From positions 1 through 14,792 of the forward strand of contig JAADDM010000027.1 in the NCBI GenBank assembly GCA_013153955.1: a DNA stretch of 14,792 nucleotides, read 5' to 3'. Shown here piece by piece: positions 1-7,773 of the stretch (positions are counted from its first letter, which is position 1; every line of letters starts with the position of its first letter). The DNA is from Gammaproteobacteria bacterium. GTDB taxonomy: Bacteria; Pseudomonadota; Gammaproteobacteria; Thiomicrospirales; Thiomicrospiraceae. The translations under genes and the position numbers were made by a program. The notes beneath the pieces are model-generated. The model was not told where the DNA came from and did no database searches. It saw nothing but the letters and a program-made list of their open reading frames with translations.

Positions 1-887
1 TCCAATTTGGTATAAATCTGAGTCGTTGATAGGTTAGCATGCCCCAGAATTTCTTGTACCGCTCTCAAATCACCACTCGACTCAAGTACATGCGTTGCGC
101 AAGCGTGACGTAAACGGTGCGGCGACATCTTAGTGGGCAAGCCCGCACTTAAGGTACGTTTATCCAAGGCATTCTGCACCGACCTCACCCCAAAGCGCCC
201 GCCTCTCTGATTCACAAACACCGCTTGTTCATCCGCCGCTGCGTAGTCTGAGCGAATACTGAGCCAAGCGGCGATCGCCTCTGCGGCCTTTGAGCCAACC
301 GGCGCTAATCGCTCCTTCTTACCTTTACCCAGCACCCTCACCCAGCCGGATGACATCTCATCTAATCCTGGCGACAAGTCTAACTCGGTACATTCCGTAA
401 CACGCAGGCCAGCCGAATATAGCAACTCAAAAATAGCTTGGTCGCGAATATCCTGCCAAGTCTCTAAAGGCTGATCAAGCAACTTACTGGTCCAATCGAC
501 ATCTAGGCTTTTGGGGAGCGGTTGCGGCTGCTTAGGGGCTTTAATCCCTTTCGCGGGATTTTTAATCACATGACTTTCAAGTAAAAGATAATCATAAAAA
601 GAGCGAATCGCAGATAACTGACGTGCCAAGGTTCGGGCACTGACCCCCGTTTGCACTCTAAACGCGAGAAAAGCACGGATACTCTCTGAATCCACTGCGC
701 GCCAATCCTTAAAGCCGTGAATCTCATCTAATATCTGCTGACCCGCTTCCCCTTCTAGCTCTGACAGCTGAACGCCTGACAGGTAAAACCCCACAAAGGA
801 CTCAATATCTCTTCGATAATTAGAGACGGTATGGGGCGATTTACCCTGTACTTGAAGGTGTTGAATATAGTCCGATAACGTGACCAT
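1..887 (-). CDS. xerC: Tyrosine recombinase XerC (3' end cut by window edge)
   Basis: XerC works with XerD at the dif site to resolve chromosome dimers at cell division. Reading back from the ATG at 887 gives 295 whole codons, beginning MVTLSDYIQHLQVQGKSPHT. The N-terminal SAM-like core-binding domain spans about residues 1-90, and the catalytic domain follows. Catalytic residues are visible: Arg in the AGLRVTE motif, Lys in GKGKKER, His257 and Arg260 in SPHRLRH, His283 in LGH, and the nucleophile Tyr292 in QIYTKL. Only the last few residues of the usual ~300 are missing. An in-frame TAA a few codons upstream of the ATG rules out a longer reading. The gene is third in a dapF-DUF484-xerC cluster, 84 bases after the DUF484 stop. 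A GGGG run lies just before the ATG, and a stronger AAGGAGG lies about 50 bases upstream. The call is secure for Xer recombinase; XerC rather than XerD rests on the neighbourhood. Confidence 0.95.
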   Translation of the reverse strand, partial: MVTLSDYIQHLQVQGKSPHTVSNYRRDIESFVGFYLSGVQLSELEGEAGQQILDEIHGFKDWRAVDSESIRAFLAFRVQTGVSARTLARQLSAIRSFYDYLLLESHVIKNPAKGIKAPKQPQPLPKSLDVDWTSKLLDQPLETWQDIRDQAIFELLYSAGLRVTECTELDLSPGLDEMSSGWVRVLGKGKKERLAPVGSKAAEAIAAWLSIRSDYAAADEQAVFVNQRGGRFGVRSVQNALDKRTLSAGLPTKMSPHRLRHACATHVLESSGDLRAVQEILGHANLSTTQIYTKL

Positions 888-971
888 GAAACCCCTTTAA
901 AATATCTATTTTATTCACCTAATCCTCAAAGAGTTTACCTCCTTATGAAAGGCGCTTACTTAAAAAAAGAC

Positions 972-1658
972 TTAGTTGGCTTTCGAAGCGGTGTCAAAAA
1001 GATGATTTAATTTAGCTGTTACCAACTCTGACATCATCGTTAAAAAATAGGTACCTTGATTAGGATGAAAACGATCCGAGCACGCACCCAAGGCTAACAC
1101 CCCCCAGACCCGGTCCACACCCAACGGTAAGACACAAACAGAATCAACCGCTTCACTGCTGTGAAACAGACCTTTTTGCCACTCATTTTCCAGCAAGCTA
1201 CAGCCCGGTTTATTCGGTTCAAGACGCGCTTTCAATGCCGCAGCCCAGGTTTGGCTCACGCCCAGCTGTGTCATCCCTTTTAGACACTCGCTAGGCGCAT
1301 CCCAAGTCACCATCGCGACATGCTCAACCTGAAACAGACTGTCCATCACCTCATAAATACAATCAACGGCCTGCTGCTCTGTTTGAGTCGCCATTAAACG
1401 ACGCGTAAACTGCTGAACTTTTAAAAATAACTCACCATTTTCACCCGCAATATCTTTAAGCGCATCCACTTCTACCTGCAAACTATCACGCTGACCTCTT
1501 AATTGATAAATCTGACGCTCTAATAGCGAAACCGCTTTACCTGACTTAGGATGTGGAATGCTTAACTCATCCAGTAAATTTGGAAACACATGAAAAAAAG
1601 TACGATTTTTATCCAAGTAATTCGCAATGTCTTCCGCTTGCAGAGAGGACTTATTCAT
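972..1658 (-). CDS. DUF484 family protein (GAF-like)
   Basis: This 228-residue protein of DUF484 is found in many Gammaproteobacteria between dapF and xerC. No biochemical function is established for the family as far as I know. The N-terminal third (residues 1-85) is helical: a short conserved part reading IANYLDKNRTFF and FPNLLDELSIPHP, then a probable coiled coil around 40-75 (SLLERQIYQLRGQRDSLQ). The rest resembles a GAF-type sensory fold, with a late VCVLPLGVDRVWGVLALG strand pair, but no ligand-binding residues can be named. It starts at the ATG at 1658, inside the end of dapF (8-base overlap), with GGAGAGGGG just upstream, so it is probably translationally coupled to dapF. Its length is normal for the family. 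The call is sure as to family; function is unknown. Confidence 0.9.
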   Translation of the reverse strand: MNKSSLQAEDIANYLDKNRTFFHVFPNLLDELSIPHPKSGKAVSLLERQIYQLRGQRDSLQVEVDALKDIAGENGELFLKVQQFTRRLMATQTEQQAVDCIYEVMDSLFQVEHVAMVTWDAPSECLKGMTQLGVSQTWAAALKARLEPNKPGCSLLENEWQKGLFHSSEAVDSVCVLPLGVDRVWGVLALGACSDRFHPNQGTYFLTMMSELVTAKLNHLFDTASKAN

Positions 1659-2523
1659 GCCCCTCTCCTATCACACCGCTTAAATCAGTTTCCACAGAAA
1701 TCTCACCCTCAAAGACCGTCACCGCTGGGCCACTCATCCAAACAGGGGATTCAGGCTGACCATCCCACTTAATCTGCAAATCGCCCCCAGGCAGACTCAC
1801 CGTAACCTCATCACCCACAAAATCCCAGCTTCTTAACACCGCCATCGCAGCACATGCACCCGTACCGCAAGCAAGCGTTTCAGCGGCACCGCGCTCATAC
1901 ACGCGTAAACGAACATGGCTACGCGTCTCTCTAAAAACAAAGCCGACATTAACGCGTTCGGGAAACAACTCATGAGACTCTAACGCCTTACCCAGTTCCG
2001 CCACAGGCGCCGTTTTGATATGCTCAACCATCACAACTGCATGAGGGTTACCCATAGACACCGCGCCCAAAGAGATTTTTTGACCCTCTACCATGACTGG
2101 GTAATGATCCATCTGCTGAGCCTGAATAAATGGCAAGCTTTTCGGGGCAAAATTAGGTGCGCCCATATTGACTCTAACCAGGCCTGTCGCTTCTATATAC
2201 AGCACAATTACGCCTGAAGCCGTTTCAACCTTAATTTCTGTTTTATCCGTTAAGCCTTTATCGTAGACAAATCGAGCAAAACAGCGTGCGCCATTGCCAC
2301 ACTGCTGAACCTCTGAGCCATCCGCATTAAATATTCGGTAACGGAAATCGATCCCATCCTGAGTCGCCGTTTCAACAATAAGCAGTTGATCAAAACCAAC
2401 TCCAAAGTGTCTATCCGCCCACTGCTGAATTAAAGCTTCTGAAAATGAAATGGATTGATGAATGGCGTCCACCACCATAAAATCGTTACCTAAGCCCTGC
2501 ATTTTTGTAAATTTAAGCGTCAT
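1651..2523 (-). CDS. dapF: Diaminopimelate epimerase DapF
   Basis: DapF interconverts LL- and meso-diaminopimelate, feeding lysine and peptidoglycan synthesis in the cytoplasm. From the ATG at 2523 the protein has 290 residues and begins MTLKFTKMQGLGNDFMVVDA, the typical family start. The two cofactor-independent racemase cysteines are present: Cys75 in the QCGNGARC motif and Cys219 in LACGTGACAA. The GNPHAVV motif (159-165) and the ERGAAET loop just before Cys219 also fit. An upstream in-frame TTG at 2556 would add 11 residues (MGTQIDKRQRI) outside the conserved protein, so I prefer the ATG. The Shine-Dalgarno before it is weak (AGAGAA). The gene is first in the dapF-DUF484-xerC unit and is divergent from hslU. 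A possible minus-strand promoter lies around 2600-2645, but its boxes are weak. Confidence 0.96.
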   Translation of the reverse strand: MTLKFTKMQGLGNDFMVVDAIHQSISFSEALIQQWADRHFGVGFDQLLIVETATQDGIDFRYRIFNADGSEVQQCGNGARCFARFVYDKGLTDKTEIKVETASGVIVLYIEATGLVRVNMGAPNFAPKSLPFIQAQQMDHYPVMVEGQKISLGAVSMGNPHAVVMVEHIKTAPVAELGKALESHELFPERVNVGFVFRETRSHVRLRVYERGAAETLACGTGACAAMAVLRSWDFVGDEVTVSLPGGDLQIKWDGQPESPVWMSGPAVTVFEGEISVETDLSGVIGEGHE

Positions 2524-2789
2524 GATTCTCTGTCTTTTATCTATCTGAGTACCCAACTTGAGTGCCTTTTAAGCGCGCTTCAAAAGTGATACATGGGTTT
2601 ATTCACCTGAATTTATCATGCAAAACGTCAATACGCAATCGGCATGCCCAAAATCGCCCTTTTTTCCTTTATAATGCTCTCCTTTACATGCCTTCTATTT
2701 GACCTTTTAATAAATAGGATTCACTACATAACTGAACTACGCCCTGCATGACGCACGCTAGATTAAGAAGTTTAAGGAACGAACATCTG
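2524..2789. promoter_or_regulatory. Divergent dapF / hslU intergenic region with hslU promoter candidate
   Basis: These 266 bases separate divergent genes. A perfect TATAAT at 2670-2675 on the plus strand is the best -10 box and would give hslU a leader of roughly 105 bases. No good -35 box sits 16-18 bases upstream, and there is no TG extension, so the promoter may need an activator. I found no convincing heat-shock sigma-32 pair (CTTGAA / CCCCAT), although hslU is heat-inducible in Escherichia coli. The near-palindrome CTTTT-AAGCGCGCTT-C-AAAAG lies at 2566-2586, close to the dapF side. No remnant of hslV is visible in any frame. Confidence 0.45.
2774..2779 (+). promoter_or_regulatory. Ribosome binding site of hslU
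   Basis: AAGGAA lies 10 bases before the ATG at 2790. It supports 2790 (or the adjacent ATG at 2793) over the in-frame ATG at 2748, which has no purine-rich stretch in front of it. Confidence 0.65.
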
Positions 2790-4106
2790 ATGATGACCCC
2801 TAAAGAGATTGTACACAGCCTAGATTCACACATTGTTGGCCAAGCAGATGCCAAACGCGCCGTTGCCATTGCACTGCGTAACCGCTGGCGTCGAAATCAG
2901 TTATCAGATGAGTTACGTCAAGAAGTGACCCCTAAAAATATTCTTATGATTGGTCCAACAGGTGTCGGTAAAACAGAAATTGCGCGCCGATTAGCAAAGT
3001 TGGCTAACGCCCCTTTCTTAAAAATTGAAGCCACCAAGTTTACCGAAGTGGGCTATGTCGGCAGAGATGTTGATTCAATCATTCGTGATTTGGTTGAAAA
3101 CGCCGTTAAAATCACCCGTGAGCAGTCCATGAAAACGGTACAGCGCCAAGCAGAAGATGCGGCTGAAGAGCGTATTTTAGATATTTTACTACCCCCTGCG
3201 CGAGGACGAGAGCAAGAGAGCCATGACAATATGGCCGACACCCGTCAAAAGTTTCGTAAAAAATTACGCGAAGGCGATTTAGACAGCAAAGAGATTGAGT
3301 TAGATTTGGTTGCTGCACCGGCTCAAGTTGAGATTATGGGCGCACCCGGCATGGAAGACATGACCAACCAGCTTCAAAGTATGTTTGAAGGCTTGGGTCA
3401 AGGCAAAAAAGAGAAGCGTAAGCTGTCCATCAAAAAAGCACTAAAAGCCTTAGAAGAGGAAGAAGCCGCCCGTCTAGTCAGCGATGAAGATATTAAAGCC
3501 AAAGCCGTTGAAAGTGTTGAACAAAATGGTATTGTCTTTATTGATGAAATTGACAAGGTCGCCAAGACCCAAGATAACAGTGCAGGCGTCTCTAGAGAAG
3601 GCGTTCAGCGAGACCTATTACCGTTAATCGAAGGCTGTACCGTCACCACCAAATACGGCAGCATTAAGACCGACCACATTCTATTTATTGCATCGGGGGC
3701 TTTTCACGTCTCTAAACCTTCTGATCTCATTCCTGAATTGCAAGGTCGCCTACCTATTCGCGTCGAACTACAATCACTTCGCGTCGAGGACTTTGTACGT
3801 ATTCTGACCGAGCCAAGAGCCTCGTTAACTCAGCAAGCCACCGCCCTCTTAAAAACCGAAGGGCTTGATTTAAGCTTTACTGAAGCCGGCATTCAACGGC
3901 TAGCAGAGATTGCCTATGAAGTGAATGAAGGCACTGAAAACATTGGCGCACGCCGCCTGCATACCGTGTTGGAGCGTTTGCTAGAAGAGATCTCATTTGA
4001 TGCACCGACCTTATCAGGAACTCATATTGAAGTCACTGCTGAGTTGGTTAATGAACGGTTAGCCGAGCTGGCAACCGATCAAGATCTTTCGCAGTATATT
4101 CTTTAA
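2790..4106 (+). CDS. hslU: HslU, ATPase/unfoldase of the HslUV (ClpYQ) protease
   Basis: HslU is an AAA+ hexamer that unfolds proteins and threads them into the HslV peptidase. From the ATG at 2790 it has 438 residues and begins MMTPKEIVHSLDSHIVGQ. The Walker A motif GPTGVGKT is at 55-62, the pore loop GYVGRD at 88-93, the I domain at roughly 100-230 (highly charged), Walker B VFIDEIDK at 249-256, and the sensor-2 motif GARRLHTV near the C-terminus. The tail DLSQYIL matches the family C-terminus that docks into HslV and activates it, so a working partner is expected. The usual upstream neighbour hslV is absent; dapF lies there on the other strand. An ATG at 2748 would add 14 non-conserved residues. 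The gene is followed after 17 bases by the DUF971 gene, so the two are probably cotranscribed. Confidence 0.97.
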   Translation: MMTPKEIVHSLDSHIVGQADAKRAVAIALRNRWRRNQLSDELRQEVTPKNILMIGPTGVGKTEIARRLAKLANAPFLKIEATKFTEVGYVGRDVDSIIRDLVENAVKITREQSMKTVQRQAEDAAEERILDILLPPARGREQESHDNMADTRQKFRKKLREGDLDSKEIELDLVAAPAQVEIMGAPGMEDMTNQLQSMFEGLGQGKKEKRKLSIKKALKALEEEEAARLVSDEDIKAKAVESVEQNGIVFIDEIDKVAKTQDNSAGVSREGVQRDLLPLIEGCTVTTKYGSIKTDHILFIASGAFHVSKPSDLIPELQGRLPIRVELQSLRVEDFVRILTEPRASLTQQATALLKTEGLDLSFTEAGIQRLAEIAYEVNEGTENIGARRLHTVLERLLEEISFDAPTLSGTHIEVTAELVNERLAELATDQDLSQYIL

Positions 4107-4123
4107 AAGCGCCTTTAGCCCTT

Positions 4124-4537
4124 ATGACAAATACATCAAACACCCCACAACTGACTGCCTTAACTTTACATCAGGCCTCCCGAAAACTGGAAATCACTTT
4201 CGACAGTGGTGAAACCTTTCTGCTCAGTTGTGAGTACCTGAGGGTCTATTCACAGTCGGCAGATGTCACCGGGCATGCACCCGGGCAAGAAGTGCTTCAA
4301 GTGGGTAAAGAGTCTGTCAATATTACCGACATTACCCCCGTAGGGAATTATGCCGTCAAACTCCATTTTGATGATGGCCACGACACAGGCATCTATACTT
4401 GGGTAAGACTCTACGAGCTGGGTAAACACCAAGCTGATAATTGGACAGATTACCTTAGACGCTTAATGCGTGCGGGACACCCCCATCCCGAATTAGAACA
4501 GAAAAAATCACAGTCACAAATAACACAACTCCATTAA
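4124..4537 (+). CDS. DUF971 (GBBH-like N-terminal domain) protein
   Basis: This small protein of 137 residues is made almost entirely of the DUF971 domain, also called gamma-butyrobetaine hydroxylase-like N-terminal domain. Stand-alone members commonly sit next to hslU or ubiE in Gammaproteobacteria; their role is not established as far as I know. Family hallmarks are the strand pair LEITFDSGETFLLSCEYLRV (22-41), GHAPGQ (50-55), PVGNYAVKLHFDDGHDTGIYTW (72-93) and LYELG (96-100). It lacks a partner domain: there is no Mrp/ApbC ATPase or dioxygenase fused to it. The start at 4124 has no clear Shine-Dalgarno, and the 17-base gap after hslU suggests translational coupling. ubiE follows 23 bases after its stop, so it probably belongs to one operon from hslU to at least ubiE. 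Confidence 0.9.
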   Translation: MTNTSNTPQLTALTLHQASRKLEITFDSGETFLLSCEYLRVYSQSADVTGHAPGQEVLQVGKESVNITDITPVGNYAVKLHFDDGHDTGIYTWVRLYELGKHQADNWTDYLRRLMRAGHPHPELEQKKSQSQITQLH

Positions 4538-4560
4538 CCCCTGACAGAAGAGTTCCTATT

Positions 4561-5313
4561 ATGAGTCAAAACAAATCAACGATCGATTTCGGATTTGCAG
4601 AAGTGCCGCTAGAAGAGAAAGTCAAAAAGGTCAAAGGCGTTTTTGACTCTGTTGCAGGCAACTATGACATTATGAATGATGTGATGTCACTAGGGGTTCA
4701 CCGCATTTGGAAACGTCACACGATTGAACTCAGTGGTATTCGTCCAGGCCATGTGGTACTGGATTTAGCAGGGGGAACGGGCGATTTAACCAAAGCCTTT
4801 GCCAAGCGTGTAGGTAAAACCGGCCGTGTTGTACTGGCGGACATTAACGAAAGCATGGTCCGAGTCGGACGTGACCGCCTCATTAACGAAGGCATTGCTG
4901 GCAATGTGGAATACACCATTGTCAATGCCGAAGCGCTGGCGTTTCCTGATAATACATTTGATGTATGCACCATCGCTTTTGGCCTACGTAACGTCACCAA
5001 TAAAGATAAAGCCATCGAAGAGCTTTATCGCGTATTAAAGCCGGGTGGACAGCTAATGATTTTAGAGTTTTCTAAAGTCACTCAGCCGCTGTTCGCAAAG
5101 TTTTACGATTTCTACTCCTTTAACATTCTGCCTAAAATGGGCAAGTTAATCGCCAATGATGAAGCCAGCTATCAGTACCTTGCCGAATCCATTCGCATGC
5201 ATCCAGACCAAGAGACCTTAAAGCAGATGATGTACGATGCAGGCTTTGATAAAGCCGAATATCTTAATATGTCAGAAGGCATTGTCGCCTTGCACCGAGG
5301 CTGGAAGTATTGA
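4561..5313 (+). CDS. ubiE: UbiE, C-methyltransferase of ubiquinone/menaquinone synthesis
   Basis: UbiE uses S-adenosylmethionine to C-methylate the benzoquinol ring intermediate of ubiquinone, and demethylmenaquinol where menaquinone is made. The protein has 250 residues, the usual size. Family signatures are FDSVAGNYDIMNDVMSLGVHR (28-48), SAM-binding motif I VLDLAGGTGD (66-75), the acidic end of strand 2 in LADIN (92-96), FGLRNVTNKDKA (140-151), LKPGGQLMILEFSK (159-172) and the C-terminal GIVALHRGWKY. The partial Shine-Dalgarno AGAAGAG ends 8 bases before the ATG. The neighbours ubiJ and ubiB complete the common ubiE-ubiJ-ubiB cluster. Nothing in the window (no men genes) says whether it also serves menaquinone. 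Confidence 0.98.
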   Translation: MSQNKSTIDFGFAEVPLEEKVKKVKGVFDSVAGNYDIMNDVMSLGVHRIWKRHTIELSGIRPGHVVLDLAGGTGDLTKAFAKRVGKTGRVVLADINESMVRVGRDRLINEGIAGNVEYTIVNAEALAFPDNTFDVCTIAFGLRNVTNKDKAIEELYRVLKPGGQLMILEFSKVTQPLFAKFYDFYSFNILPKMGKLIANDEASYQYLAESIRMHPDQETLKQMMYDAGFDKAEYLNMSEGIVALHRGWKY

Positions 5314-5424
5314 GCTAACCGCTCAAACACTCCATAGCGTTTGAATTGGCTAAAGAACTTTTCAAACGATTAAGCCCCAAAACACGTTCGTAATACACGA
5401 CTCAAAACAAAAGAAATCAATGTG
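5314..5424 (+). repeat. ubiE-ubiJ gap with overlapping, competing inverted repeats
   Basis: Within this gap TCAAAC (5323-5328) can pair with GTTTGA (5339-5344) across a 10-base loop. CGTTTGAA (5338-5345) can instead pair with TTCAAACG (5361-5368) across a 15-base loop. The two pairings share the middle arm, so only one can form at a time. No U-tract follows either stem, so neither looks like an intrinsic terminator. The arms are short and AT-rich; function is unproven. Confidence 0.4.
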
Positions 5425-6018
5425 ATGAATAATCAACCAGGTCTGGTCAATATATCTCTCTCTAAAACGATAGAGTCCGTTTTAAACACCGCTATTCGTT
5501 TAGACGAACAGCAAGGTCAAGCCTTTGTCGCACTAGAGGACAAAGTGATTCAAATCACCCTTGCGCCCGTACAAACGCCACTCTACTTTATGTTTACACA
5601 CTACATGGTCAGCGTGCAAAACCACTTAACAGGGGAAGCAGATGCAGTCATTGAGAGCAACTTATTAGACTTTATGACACTGCCGATGACCCGTCAGCTA
5701 CCGCATACTCTGGTTTCTGGTGAGCCTGAAATAGCCAACCAGTTCATCACTGCTCTCTGTGGCCTAGACATTGATTGGGAAGAGCACCTCTCTCACTATA
5801 CGGGAGACCTGCTGGCCTTTAAAATTGGCCATGGCCTGCGCCAATTTATCCAAGGTAAACAAGCCAGTAAACAGAGCTTGGGAGAGACCCTAAAAGAGTA
5901 CCTTCAATTTGAGCTAAACACCCTGCCTACGCAAAGCCAAGTCAACCGCTTTAAGGCACAAGTCACAGAGACTCAAGCCGAAGTAGACCGTCTAGCCGAG
6001 CGTATAAAAGCACTTTAG
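5425..6018 (+). CDS. ubiJ: UbiJ, SCP2-domain ubiquinone biosynthesis accessory factor
   Basis: UbiJ is an accessory factor of aerobic ubiquinone synthesis. In Escherichia coli it works with UbiK and the soluble Ubi complex, and its SCP2 domain binds lipid. This protein has 197 residues. An SCP2-like fold spans about residues 10-115 (AFVALEDKVIQITLAPVQTPLYFMF), followed by the conserved region EIANQFITALCGLDIDWEEHLSHYTGD. A C-terminal coiled coil from about 160 to the end (RFKAQVTETQAEVDRLAERIKAL) is typical of the family. A GTG at 5422 could add one residue; I chose the ATG at 5425. The Shine-Dalgarno is poor (AAGAAA). It sits between ubiE and ubiB, 78 bases before the latter. Sequence conservation in this family is low, so the order of neighbours carries much of the identification. 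Confidence 0.9.
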   Translation: MNNQPGLVNISLSKTIESVLNTAIRLDEQQGQAFVALEDKVIQITLAPVQTPLYFMFTHYMVSVQNHLTGEADAVIESNLLDFMTLPMTRQLPHTLVSGEPEIANQFITALCGLDIDWEEHLSHYTGDLLAFKIGHGLRQFIQGKQASKQSLGETLKEYLQFELNTLPTQSQVNRFKAQVTETQAEVDRLAERIKAL

Positions 6019-6096
6019 AAGTTTATCAAAACGCTTTAAACGCGCATCAAACAACAAAATCGCCCAATAAACCGTTAACCCAAAAAGACACCAGAT

Positions 6097-7719
6097 ATGA
6101 AATCGATTAAACACTTTTTACGCATGATTAAAATCAACCGAGTGCTGACCTATTATCAGATAGATCAGATGGTTTTAAACGACACTAAATATGCGTGGTT
6201 TATCTGGGTAAACCTTATTTTCCCTTGGAACTGGCGCACTCAGTCTAAAGGCAATCGTGGCGAAAATATACGCTTGGCGCTGGAAGAGTTAGGGCCTATT
6301 TTCATTAAGCTAGGCCAAGCACTGTCTACCCGCAAAGACCTTTTGCCGCATGACATCTCTGTTGAACTGATTAAACTGCAAGACGACTGCCCACCGTTTG
6401 ATGAAGCACACTCAAAACAACTCATCGAAGAGGGGTTAGGTCAAACCGTTGAAGAGGCCTTTGCCACCTTTGATCTCATCCCCATGGCCTCCGCCTCTAT
6501 CGCTCAAGTACATGCCGCGACGCTACACACGGGAACAGATGTCGTAGTGAAAGTAGTTCGTCCAGATATTCTGCCTATCATCAAACAGGATGTCGCCATT
6601 ATGTTTGGCCTAGCGCACGTCCTTGAAGCAGTGCTTAAAATTGCAAAACGTCTGCACCCGGTTGAAGTGGTTGGCGAATTTGAAAAGACCATTCTCGATG
6701 AACTCGACATGATGCGAGAAGCGGCCAATGCGACTCAGCTAAAGCGTAATTTTGAAGGCTCAGACCTACTCTATGTACCAGAAATCTACTGGAACTTAAC
6801 CTCAGAACGCGTTATGACTATGGAACGCATTTACGGTATTCGCATCAGTGAAACCGAGAAACTCGAAGCCGCAGGCTTGGACTTAACCGAGCTGTCGGCA
6901 AAAGGCGTGGTGATTTTCTTCACCCAAGTGTTTAAGCACAACTTTTTTCATGCCGACATGCACCCAGGGAATATTTTCATCCTGCCTGACGGACGCTATG
7001 CAGCGATTGATTTCGGTATTATGGGTACTCTCGCACCCGAAGATCAGCGGTATTTAGCTGAGAACTTTCTCGCCTTCTTTAACCGTGATTATCTACGCGT
7101 TTCTGAGCTTCATATTGAGTCCGAGTGGGTCCCAAAAGGTACACGCGTCAATGAGTTTGAATCTGCAATTCGCTCTGTCTGTGAGCCTATTTGGGATAGA
7201 CCTCTGAAAGACATCTCATTTGGTTTAGTGCTGATGCGACTCTTTCAAACTGCTCGCCGCTTTGGAATGGAAGTTCAACCTCAGCTGGTTCTGCTTCAAA
7301 AAACCCTGTTAAATATCGAAGGCCTAGGTCGTCAAATGGATGATGAGTTGGATCTCTGGGATACCGCTAAGCCTTTCCTTGAGAACTGGATGCATGACCG
7401 TGTTGGCCCACAAGGGTTGGTTAAAAATATTAAAGCAAACCTACCGTTCTGGATTGAAAATGCACCCGCTATCCCCGGACTGCTGCATTCAACGCTGACC
7501 AAATTGAGTCATATCGACCATAATCAGCAAGCCGAGCAGATGCTGCGGTTAGAAAAGCAGATTGAGGCTCAGACAAATGCACAACGTAATCGCACCATCG
7601 GTGTATTAATTATTCTCTTTGCGCTGATGCCTGGTTTAGTCAATCAAGGCTGGATAAACGAAAGTTGGTTACAAGCAGGCCTAGTTGTTTTGGGCGCTTT
7701 CTTTATTATCAGAAAGTAA
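6097..7719 (+). CDS. ubiB: UbiB, atypical kinase/ATPase of ubiquinone biosynthesis
   Basis: UbiB is a membrane-anchored, protein-kinase-like ATPase required for ubiquinone synthesis. It is thought to help move or extract hydrophobic intermediates rather than to phosphorylate proteins. The 540-residue length is normal. Visible motifs are the family-specific KxGQ (KLGQ, 71-74), the alanine-rich nucleotide loop ASASIAQVH (131-139) in place of a glycine-rich loop, the lysine in VVVKVVRP (152), DELDMMREA (201-209), catalytic HADMHPGN (285-292; Asp287, Asn292) and DFG (305-307). Two hydrophobic C-terminal segments (about 503-517 and 524-538) are the expected membrane anchor, ending in RK. It closes the ubiE-ubiJ-ubiB run. 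The tatABC genes often found after ubiB in relatives are absent here; a hairpin and a 300-base gap follow instead. Confidence 0.98.
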   Translation: MKSIKHFLRMIKINRVLTYYQIDQMVLNDTKYAWFIWVNLIFPWNWRTQSKGNRGENIRLALEELGPIFIKLGQALSTRKDLLPHDISVELIKLQDDCPPFDEAHSKQLIEEGLGQTVEEAFATFDLIPMASASIAQVHAATLHTGTDVVVKVVRPDILPIIKQDVAIMFGLAHVLEAVLKIAKRLHPVEVVGEFEKTILDELDMMREAANATQLKRNFEGSDLLYVPEIYWNLTSERVMTMERIYGIRISETEKLEAAGLDLTELSAKGVVIFFTQVFKHNFFHADMHPGNIFILPDGRYAAIDFGIMGTLAPEDQRYLAENFLAFFNRDYLRVSELHIESEWVPKGTRVNEFESAIRSVCEPIWDRPLKDISFGLVLMRLFQTARRFGMEVQPQLVLLQKTLLNIEGLGRQMDDELDLWDTAKPFLENWMHDRVGPQGLVKNIKANLPFWIENAPAIPGLLHSTLTKLSHIDHNQQAEQMLRLEKQIEAQTNAQRNRTIGVLIILFALMPGLVNQGWINESWLQAGLVVLGAFFIIRK

Positions 7720-7745
7720 GCAGTACTTTCGCCAACTGGACTCCT

Positions 7746-7773
7746 CTCTAAAACACATTCTCGTGTTTTAGAG
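7746..7773 (+). terminator. Hairpin after ubiB, probable transcription terminator
   Basis: CTCTAAAACAC (7746-7756) and GTGTTTTAGAG (7763-7773) form a perfect 11-bp stem with the 6-base loop ATTCTC, 26 bases after the ubiB stop. The stem is AT-rich and the next bases are mixed (CCTATCTCCCC); a run of seven T begins only about 25 bases later. It is therefore not a textbook intrinsic terminator, but it is well placed to end the hslU-ubiB unit or protect its 3' end. Confidence 0.6.

Noticed and set aside
2524..2556. Longer dapF from TTG at 2556
   Set aside because: The extra 11 residues precede the conserved DapF N-terminus; the ATG at 2523 gives the usual start.
2748..2789. Longer start of hslU at the ATG at 2748
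   Set aside because: The 14 added residues are outside the conserved HslU start (MTPKEIV), and no ribosome binding site precedes 2748, while AAGGAA precedes 2790.
2524..2789. Heat-shock (sigma-32) promoter for hslU
   Set aside because: CTTGAG at 2557-2562 resembles a -35 box, but no CCCCAT-like -10 is at proper spacing.
4107..4116. AAGCGCCTTT shared between the hslU-DUF971 gap and the minus strand near 948-957
   Set aside because: A 10-base match is expected many times by chance in a window of this size.
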